The notes under the pieces: model-generated
What the model was told of the DNA's origin: nothing
The model's input: the letters and a program-made list of their open reading frames with translations, nothing else
Databases searched by the model: none
Position numbers and translations under genes: made by a program
Assembly: GCA_038213195.1 (NCBI GenBank)
Contig: JBBQTN010000176.1
Location: forward strand, 1 to 11,146
Reading direction: 5' to 3'
From: JAODBQ01 sp038213195
Lineage (GTDB): Bacteria > Actinomycetota > Acidimicrobiia > Acidimicrobiales > Ilumatobacteraceae
Length of the DNA: 11,146 bases
In this document: positions 7,999 to 11,146 of the stretch, one piece after another
How positions within the stretch are numbered: the first letter of the stretch is position 1
How the letters are laid out: the number at the start of each line of letters is the position of its first letter

Positions 7999-8415
7999 TC
8001 AGTCGTACAGGACGACAACGGCTTTGCCCGGCGTCGTCTTCTCGCCGGCCGCGTTCTGGGTCCACACGTCGAGTTGCACTTCATGGCGCCCATCGACGTC
8101 CTGTTTGGCCGTCACGGTGCCGGTGGCGGTCCACTCGGTGCTCTGAGGATCCATCCCCCGGTACTGGCAGGACACGGAACGAACCCAGCCGTCGGCACCC
8201 ACCCAGTCAGACGCGACCTGGCCGAGCACCGACCACTTCATCCGCCCGTGGACGATGTTGTCGCCGAGTGCCTGAGCCTGCGGGAAGCTCTGATCCCAAT
8301 GGAGCGGATTGAAGTCTCCTGAGCCCGCACAATAGAAGACGAGCTGCGCCCGATCTGGCGCTTTCGTCAGCACCGGCAAAGAATCACCCACGTTGACTTC
8401 TGCAAACCTCGGCAT
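7999..8415 (-). CDS. MaoC-like (R)-specific enoyl-CoA hydratase, catalytic subunit
   Basis: This 138-residue single hot-dog protein carries the hydratase-2 motif SGDFNPLHWDQSFPQAQALGDNIVHGRM. The catalytic aspartate (D34), N36 and histidine (H39) are all intact. It should hydrate trans-2-enoyl-CoA to the (R)-3-hydroxyacyl-CoA, or a related thioester. The AGGAGG ribosome site lies 8 bases before the ATG at 8415 and overlaps the stop codon of the preceding FAS1-like subunit gene, so the pair is tightly coupled. Similar two-gene arrangements (HadA/HadB and ChsH1/ChsH2 in mycobacteria) make heteromeric hydratases in which only one partner holds the Asp-His dyad. That is the expected arrangement here; no DUF35 domain is present. 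Confidence 0.9.
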   Translation of the reverse strand: MPRFAEVNVGDSLPVLTKAPDRAQLVFYCAGSGDFNPLHWDQSFPQAQALGDNIVHGRMKWSVLGQVASDWVGADGWVRSVSCQYRGMDPQSTEWTATGTVTAKQDVDGRHEVQLDVWTQNAAGEKTTPGKAVVVLYD

Positions 8416-8427
8416 GTGCCCATCCTC

Positions 8428-8922
8428 CTAGTAATAGATGCCCTGGCCGTACGTGCGCATGACGACCTCACCGCTGTCTTGTTCGGTGAACACCTGCTCA
8501 GTCGTCACGACCAACATCTTGCCGAGACCCTTCGATTCCTTGACCTGCAGGTCGGACACCTTCGAGGTCATCAACAGGCGATCACCGGCGACGAGCGGGC
8601 GCTCGTAGACGACCTCGGTACCGCCATCGAGCAGACCGCTGAGACCGTGACGAACCGAAGGCCCGGTGTGGCGCGGTCCGCTGAACGTCGTATCGCTCTG
8701 ACCCGGGATCCACACCGGCGTGCCGAGATAGCACGGCGGAGCGGGAAGCGCGACGTGGCCGGCGCGGTGTGCCTCGGATTCGTCGTAGTACCGCAGGTCG
8801 GTGTACCCGACACCGCGGGCGAAGGCGCGGATGCTCGTGGTGGTCACCTCCACCGGCCAAGGTGCGCTCTCGACGCCGATGACAGAGCGCATCTCGTCGG
8901 TCAGCTCGAACTCGGCAGCCAT
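8428..8922 (-). CDS. FAS1-like / MaoC N-terminal domain dehydratase subunit
   Basis: This 164-residue hot-dog protein resembles the non-catalytic subunits of heteromeric MaoC hydratases. Recognisable pieces are TTSIRAFARGVGYTDLRYYDESEA (about 28-51) and the loop PAPPCYLG (60-67). VYERPLVAGDRLLMTSKVSDLQVKESKGLGKMLVV follows in the second half. The DFNPLH catalytic motif is absent, as expected for this subunit type. I choose the ATG at 8922 because a GGGGGAA site lies 6 bases upstream; the ATG at 8937 has no such site. The gene is the first of the minus-strand block and is followed 12 bp later by its probable catalytic partner. It would shape a large acyl-binding pocket, which suits bulky substrates. 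Confidence 0.85.
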   Translation of the reverse strand: MAAEFELTDEMRSVIGVESAPWPVEVTTTSIRAFARGVGYTDLRYYDESEAHRAGHVALPAPPCYLGTPVWIPGQSDTTFSGPRHTGPSVRHGLSGLLDGGTEVVYERPLVAGDRLLMTSKVSDLQVKESKGLGKMLVVTTEQVFTEQDSGEVVMRTYGQGIYY

Positions 8923-9074
8923 CGGCAGTTCCCCCATGCATGTCGCTGTGTGGACGAGGCAGCAGCACGCCGCCCCTTGTCGGCCAGGATGTCGACGTAC
9001 CGCCGCGCGCTGCGTTCTGCTCGCCATACGAGCCTGCTGCTGCGCCGGAGAACGCAACGTCGTCTTCCGACGGC

Positions 9075-9104
9075 AGACTAGCCTCGACGGATTCCATGAT
9101 GCAA
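9075..9104 (-). promoter_or_regulatory. Possible sigma-70-type promoter for the minus-strand operon
   Basis: On the minus strand TTGCAT (9104-9099) and TAGTCT (9080-9075) are separated by 18 bases, a reasonable -35/-10 pair. Transcription would start near 9068 and leave a leader of about 145 nt before the first gene at 8922. The position, upstream of the first gene of the co-directional block, fits. The match is by eye and such pairs occur by chance, so this is tentative. Confidence 0.3.
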
Positions 9105-9105
9105 C

Positions 9106-9160
9106 TCGGAGACGATCGAACCCACGACCAAGGGATTATGAGTCGACGCTCAGCCATCCG
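9106..9160 (-). other. Degraded tRNA-like remnant with CAT anticodon loop
   Basis: The minus strand reads GGATGGCTGAGCG (D-arm-like), then GACTCATAATCCCTTGG (an anticodon loop with CAT) and TCGTGGGTTCGATC (variable region and T-arm-like). The middle closely resembles elongator Met or Ile2 (CAU) tRNAs such as E. coli ileX. However, the anticodon stem does not pair, most of the D-loop is missing, and the 3' half of the T-stem is absent. An AGACG/CGTCT pairing closes the element like a shortened acceptor stem. It cannot be a working tRNA. It may be a decayed gene, a mispaired integration scar, or chance similarity. Confidence 0.45.
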
Positions 9161-9223
9161 TCTGGGCCGCACAGTGCCATCTACCTGGTCTTTTTCCCGT
9201 CGGGTCGTCCGTCTGTACCGCCC

Positions 9224-9267
9224 CGTGTTGCGTCGTGTTGCGAAATTTCTTGGATGGAATCTTGGAT
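9224..9267 (+). repeat. Two adjacent pairs of short direct repeats
   Basis: CGTGTTGCG occurs at 9224-9232 and again at 9234-9242, and TCTTGGAT occurs at 9248-9255 and 9260-9267. The periods are 10 and 12 bp, close to one helical turn. They lie about 60-100 bp upstream of the toxin-antitoxin start, a position where autoregulatory antitoxins often bind, but no clear palindrome links them. This is an observation only. Confidence 0.5.
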
Positions 9268-9323
9268 ATGCCGCGTGCGAGCTCGACTCCCGGATGCGTT
9301 CGACGTCGACGCACGTTTCGCGA

Positions 9324-9329
9324 TACGAT
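9324..9329 (+). promoter_or_regulatory. Candidate -10 box of a leaderless toxin-antitoxin promoter
   Basis: TACGAT fits the actinobacterial -10 pattern TAnnnT and ends 9 bases before the GTG at 9339. Transcription would therefore begin at or next to that codon, giving a leaderless mRNA, which is common in actinobacteria. A weak -35 candidate, TTCGAC, lies at 9299-9304. The position favours GTG 9339 over the upstream in-frame starts. Confidence 0.35.
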
Positions 9330-9338
9330 ACTCGCCAC

Positions 9339-9589
9339 GTGGAGATCTACGAGTCTGCCCCAAGCACGGCATCCACGACCTCGACATCAACCACGCCGTC
9401 GAGCACGCGCTGGCGGGCGGCGAACAAGACGACGGCAAGGTCCTCTATCTCGGACCCGATCGCGCCGGGAACATGCTCGAAGTCGTCTCGGTGCTCCGTG
9501 ACGAGGGCACAGAGCTCGTGATCCACGCGATGGCGATGCGCAAACGCTACGAGTCCTTCCTCTCAGATCCAGGAGATCCCGATGGCTGA
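9339..9589 (+). CDS. BrnT-like toxin of a toxin-antitoxin pair, probably frameshifted near its start
   Basis: The body of the protein reads KHGIHDLDINHAVEHAL, then VLYLGPDRAGNMLEVVSVL and LVIHAMAMRKRYESFL. The KHG start, the central G..G..LEVV strand and the final IHAM..R..Y pattern match BrnT-like RNase toxins. It overlaps the antitoxin gene by 8 bp, in the toxin-first order seen for brnTA. The start is odd. The GTG at 9339 gives VEIYESA, the lead-in expected before a KHG motif, but in a different frame from the KHG body. The frames would join if one base were missing near 9360 (GCCCCAAG where GCCCGCAAG would read ARK), or if the ribosome slips back one base on the C run. The uninterrupted alternative starts at GTG 9275 (104 residues), with an N-terminus unlike the family. 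Confidence 0.65.
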
Positions 9590-9863
9590 CACCAACAAGA
9601 CCCACGGACGATCCAAGGCCGGGGTCGAGCTCACCGACGACGTCCTTCAGGCGATGGCCGACGAGGCTGAAGGCGGCCTGGACGTGACCAAGCTCCGACG
9701 CCGACCAGGGCGCCCCTCGATGGGCTCCGGACCGGCCGACACACTCCCGGTCCGACTCGATCCCGAACTCCGCCAAGCCGTCGAGCAGCGAGCCGCGCAG
9801 GACCACACGACCACGTCCGATGTCGTCCGCATCGCCTTGCGCCGATACCTCGAGGCGAGCTGA
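9582..9863 (+). CDS. Ribbon-helix-helix (CopG/BrnA-type) antitoxin
   Basis: This 93-residue protein has a C-terminal ribbon-helix-helix domain at about residues 50-93. TLPVRLDPELRQAVEQRAAQ gives the DNA-reading strand and helix 1, and TTSDVVRIALRRYLEAS gives helix 2. The N-terminal half is charged and includes RRRPGRPS, a GRPS lead-in often seen in actinobacterial antitoxins. It should bind and neutralise the upstream toxin and repress their shared promoter. An AGGAG site lies 6 bases before the ATG at 9582, and the start overlaps the toxin's last codons. If the toxin is really frameshifted, this may be an orphaned antitoxin. The domain is clear; the pairing is inferred from overlap. Confidence 0.85.
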   Translation: MADTNKTHGRSKAGVELTDDVLQAMADEAEGGLDVTKLRRRPGRPSMGSGPADTLPVRLDPELRQAVEQRAAQDHTTTSDVVRIALRRYLEAS

Positions 9864-10149
9864 CGAGACGGATGCCCGACGCAGGATTATGTGGCGACGA
9901 GCCAGGCCGACGGGCGTCACCCGCCAACTTCCTCGAGCCCGGAGACCGACCTGCCGATATGTGTCAGCTCGCCCGTGTGGTCGGTTGTCGTTCGGCGCGC
10001 GCGTTATGACGCGCCCCGGAACGGCACATCGGGGACGTGAGTCAGAGCGGGACGAAACGCGAATAGGGGATGTTCCTTGTGCCAAGCCGCTGGTCCTTTC
10101 GCGAACCGAGATGATCCGGCCACTGTGCAGCACAGGCGACCACTGAAGG

Positions 10150-10254
10150 ATGTGTTCGACAACTGCGTCGATCGCGACCGGTTTCGTGATGGATCCGCAC
10201 TTCGAAGCCCTCAAGATCGAAGGCTTCGAAGTCGGGATGGTAGGGAGCAACTGA
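10150..10254 (+). CDS. Possible 34-residue peptide ORF, status doubtful
   Basis: ATG at 10150 to TGA at 10254 encodes a 34-residue peptide ending FEALKIEGFEVGMVGSN. The tail can be laid against PqqA peptides, which read P-x-F-x-x-L-x-I-GFEV-x-M-Y: P, F, L, I, GFEV and M all appear, with one inserted residue. The tyrosine that PQQ synthesis requires (E-x3-Y) is valine here, and no Pqq or radical-SAM gene is in the window. The FE..(K)IEGFE repetition is partly forced by the DNA palindrome beneath it. A GAAGG sits directly against the ATG, which is too close for a good ribosome site. It may not be a gene at all. Confidence 0.2.
   Translation: MCSTTASIATGFVMDPHFEALKIEGFEVGMVGSN
10199..10232. repeat. 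Perfect 11-bp inverted repeat containing two CTTCGAAG palindromes
   Basis: ACTTCGAAGCC (10199-10209) and GGCTTCGAAGT (10222-10232) are exact reverse complements with a 12-base spacer. Each arm also contains the 8-bp palindrome CTTCGAAG, so the element is at once a potential hairpin and a pair of identical sites 24 bp apart. It lies about 190 bp upstream of the exported-peptide gene. No T run follows, so it is not a standard terminator; an operator for a dimeric regulator or an RNA structure are the options. Confidence 0.6.
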
Positions 10255-10308
10255 TGGCGCCGAGGCGGTCCGGCACCGTCTCGGTAACTCTCGAACGCCG
10301 GCTGTCCC

Positions 10309-10324
10309 AGTGACCTCTGTCATG
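10309..10324 (+). promoter_or_regulatory. Crp-like operator, distal copy (AGTGA-N6-TCATG)
   Basis: The 16-bp element matches the CRP pattern TGTGA-N6-TCACA in the GTGA core and in TCA of the second half. It is centred 23 bp upstream of a second element of the same form, near two helical turns. A Crp/Fnr regulator with GTGA-reading residues is encoded just beyond the downstream peptide gene. On its own it would be weak; as one of a pair it carries more weight. Confidence 0.4.
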
Positions 10325-10331
10325 AAGCCTT

Positions 10332-10347
10332 TGTGATGGTCGTCATA
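10332..10347 (+). promoter_or_regulatory. Crp-like operator, proximal copy (TGTGA-N6-TCATA)
   Basis: The left half TGTGA is a full match to the CRP consensus and the right half TCATA differs from TCACA at one position. It lies about 72 bp upstream of the GTG of the exported-peptide gene. If the regulator activates from the usual -41.5 position, transcription would start near 10381, with CATGGT at 10370-10375 as a poor -10 box, as is usual for activator-dependent promoters. The start site is inferred. Confidence 0.5.
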
Positions 10348-10418
10348 ACCCGAAGAGCTTCGACGGGCGCATGGTGCAAGGACCGCTTGTCTCGACCAGC
10401 TTTCTAGAGGAGCAAACC

Positions 10419-10649
10419 GTGAGTGCCTTCGCCCGTCAAGCCCGTACCGTCGGCCACCGAGATCCTCGTCTCTCTCGACGCCTCATCGGAGGAGCGACCA
10501 TCGTGATCACCTGCGCGATGTCGATCCTCCCAGCAGTGGCGGCGGCCGAGCCTGCACCGGTCAGGAAGCCCGTCATGCACGTGACCCTCGACAAGATGAA
10601 GACGGCAGACAAGAACGCTCAGGCGGCTGCCACCTTGATCAAGGGCTAG
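10419..10649 (+). CDS. Small exported peptide, 76 residues, unknown function
   Basis: I do not recognise a family. Residues 1-21 are basic (RDPRLSRR before the core), 22-40 form a hydrophobic stretch (LIGGATIVITCAMSILPAV), and AVAAA-EP at 39-45 looks like a signal peptidase I site. The mature peptide would be about 33 residues, from EPAPVRKPVMHV to ATLIKG, with six Lys/Arg against three acidic residues, a mild positive charge, and no cysteine. The GTG at 10419 is chosen for its AGGAG site 6 bases upstream; an in-frame ATG at 10371 has none. Two Crp-like operators lie upstream, and a Crp-type regulator gene converges on it 9 bp downstream. It could be a secreted signal, an antimicrobial peptide or an envelope component. 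Confidence 0.6.
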   Translation: MSAFARQARTVGHRDPRLSRRLIGGATIVITCAMSILPAVAAAEPAPVRKPVMHVTLDKMKTADKNAQAAATLIKG

Positions 10650-10658
10650 CGACGCGCG

Positions 10659-11146
10659 TCATCGGCGTGCGAAAACGGCCAGTGAGTCGGCGTCGTTGAT
10701 CGCCACTCGGCCGTGGCCGGTCTCGACCCAGCCGCTCGCGCGTAGCGTGGCCAGCGCCCGGTTCGTGGCCTCTCGCGTGGCGCCCACCCATCCGGCGAGG
10801 TCGTCCTGTGTCAACGTGAGCACCACAGGTATACCGGGGCCGTTGTGTTCGGCGAAGCTGGCGGCGAGGACGCTGAGGCGCCGTGCCACCCGCGTCGCAG
10901 TGGAACCGTCATCGCGGTCCGATCTCTGACGATTTGCGGTTCGCAAGGCGGCCGCCACGACCTTCAGCAGCTCGCGGGTCCTTCCCGGCGACGCGTCGAG
11001 GAGATCCTCGAACGAGGGAACCGACATCTCGGCGACCGTGACGTCCTGGAGCGCTGTCGCTGTCGCGGAGCGCGGTCGGCCATCGATCGCAGCCAACTCA
11101 CCGACCAGCTCCCCAGCCTTCCTCGTTCCCAGCACGATCTCTTTAC
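10659..11146 (-). CDS. Crp/Fnr-family transcriptional regulator, N-terminus outside the window
   Basis: The visible 161 residues are the end of a cyclic-nucleotide-binding domain, the dimer helix and a winged helix. GELVGELAAIDGRPRSATATA matches the phosphate-binding cassette, where a Glu and Arg-Ser hold cAMP in CRP, so ligand binding is plausible. The DNA-binding helix reads LTQDDLAGWVGATREATNRALATLRASGWVE. Within it, R-E-x-x-x-R corresponds to R180, E181 and R185 of E. coli CRP, which read the GTGA half site; M. tuberculosis Crp has the similar RETVNK. The gene is convergent with the small exported-peptide gene. Its own promoter is out of view. Whether it senses cAMP, another nucleotide or nothing is not known. 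Confidence 0.9.
   Translation of the reverse strand, partial: KEIVLGTRKAGELVGELAAIDGRPRSATATALQDVTVAEMSVPSFEDLLDASPGRTRELLKVVAAALRTANRQRSDRDDGSTATRVARRLSVLAASFAEHNGPGIPVVLTLTQDDLAGWVGATREATNRALATLRASGWVETGHGRVAINDADSLAVFARR

Larger units (their letters stand above)
8923..9338. other. Non-coding divergent intergenic region
   Basis: This stretch of about 416 bp separates the minus-strand operon from the plus-strand toxin-antitoxin pair. I see no convincing gene; the open frames here lack ribosome sites and family-like sequence. It contains the candidate operon promoter, the tRNA-like remnant, and from about 9181 a less GC-rich patch with two short repeat pairs and a likely promoter for the toxin. 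The mix of a tRNA fragment, lower GC and a toxin-antitoxin pair suggests a small insertion scar, but no integrase or terminal repeat is visible. Confidence 0.5.
9864..10418. other. 555-bp intergenic region with inverted repeats and no convincing gene
   Basis: No open frame here has both a ribosome site and family-like sequence. The region holds several structures. A hairpin with a 6-bp stem and 4-nt loop lies at 9999-10014 (GCGCGT/ACGCGC) and a TTCGCGAA palindrome at 10098-10105. A CTGTG-CAG-CACAG hairpin follows at 10123-10135, then the large inverted repeat at 10199-10232 and two Crp-like sites. The hairpin at 9999 has no T run, so it is a poor intrinsic terminator, though it lies after the antitoxin gene. 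A regulatory RNA cannot be ruled out. Confidence 0.5.

Noticed and set aside
8938..9057. N-terminal extension of the FAS1-like subunit to an upstream start.
   Set aside because: The extension is Arg/Gln-rich and unlike the family, while the ATG at 8922 has a good ribosome site and gives the usual N-terminus.
9106..9160. A functional tRNA-Met or tRNA-Ile2 gene.
   Set aside because: The anticodon stem does not pair, the D-loop is mostly missing and the T-stem has no 3' half, so it is listed only as a remnant.
9994..10017. Intrinsic terminator after the antitoxin gene.
   Set aside because: A 6-bp GC-rich hairpin exists (9999-10014) but is followed by C residues rather than a T run and lies about 135 bp after the stop codon.
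10017..10140. Possible cobalamin or c-di-AMP riboswitch, prompted by GGCCACTGTG and GGGGA segments.
   Set aside because: The other conserved boxes of either riboswitch are not present, and the downstream gene does not fit either ligand.
10042..10323. A 93-residue minus-strand frame that includes FEAFDLEGFEV.
   Set aside because: The suggestive segment is the mirror of the plus-strand peptide created by the CTTCGAAG inverted repeat. There is no ribosome site or family match.
1..11146. CRISPR arrays, transposase or integrase genes.
   Set aside because: No regularly spaced repeats and no transposase or integrase motifs were found on either strand.

Overview
The window is GC-rich and strongly actinobacterial in its gene families: an F420-type luciferase-like oxidoreductase, a MaoC pair with a FAS1-like partner, a family III CoA-transferase, an actinobacterial Crp, and short GTG-initiated overlapping genes. 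I would guess an Acidimicrobiia-like or mycobacteria-like actinobacterium, but nothing here fixes the taxon.

Positions 1-8922 form one block of ten genes, all on the minus strand. In transcription order they are: FAS1-like dehydratase subunit, MaoC hydratase, short-chain dehydrogenase, SRPBCC protein, HxlR regulator, LLM flavin oxidoreductase, molybdopterin oxidoreductase, AMP-forming acyl-CoA ligase, enoyl-CoA hydratase, and a family III CoA-transferase that runs off the left edge. Several junctions overlap by 3-4 bp (SRPBCC/HxlR, HxlR/LLM, Mo enzyme/ligase), so most of the block is probably co-transcribed. It reads as a CoA-thioester catabolic operon. A carboxylate is activated by the ligase or CoA-transferase, hydrated by crotonase and MaoC enzymes, and oxidised by the SDR. 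Two unusual redox enzymes, flavin/F420 and molybdenum, presumably act on the ring or side chain. The substrate cannot be read from the sequence. The HxlR protein is the likely local regulator.

Positions 8923-9338 are non-coding. They hold a possible promoter for the minus-strand operon, a degraded tRNA-like remnant with a CAT anticodon loop, and short tandem repeats. A plus-strand toxin-antitoxin pair follows (9339-9863): a BrnT-like toxin whose start region looks frameshifted by one base, overlapping a ribbon-helix-helix antitoxin.

Positions 9864-10418 hold no convincing gene but several inverted repeats, a 34-residue ORF of doubtful status, and two tandem GTGA-N6-TCAT sites that look like Crp operators. 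These lie upstream of a small gene (10419-10649) encoding a 76-residue exported peptide. Converging on it, 9 bp away, is a Crp/Fnr regulator truncated by the right edge. Its recognition helix keeps the residues that read GTGA in E. coli CRP, so the operators, peptide and regulator may form a small local circuit. That circuit is the most interesting unexplained element in the window.
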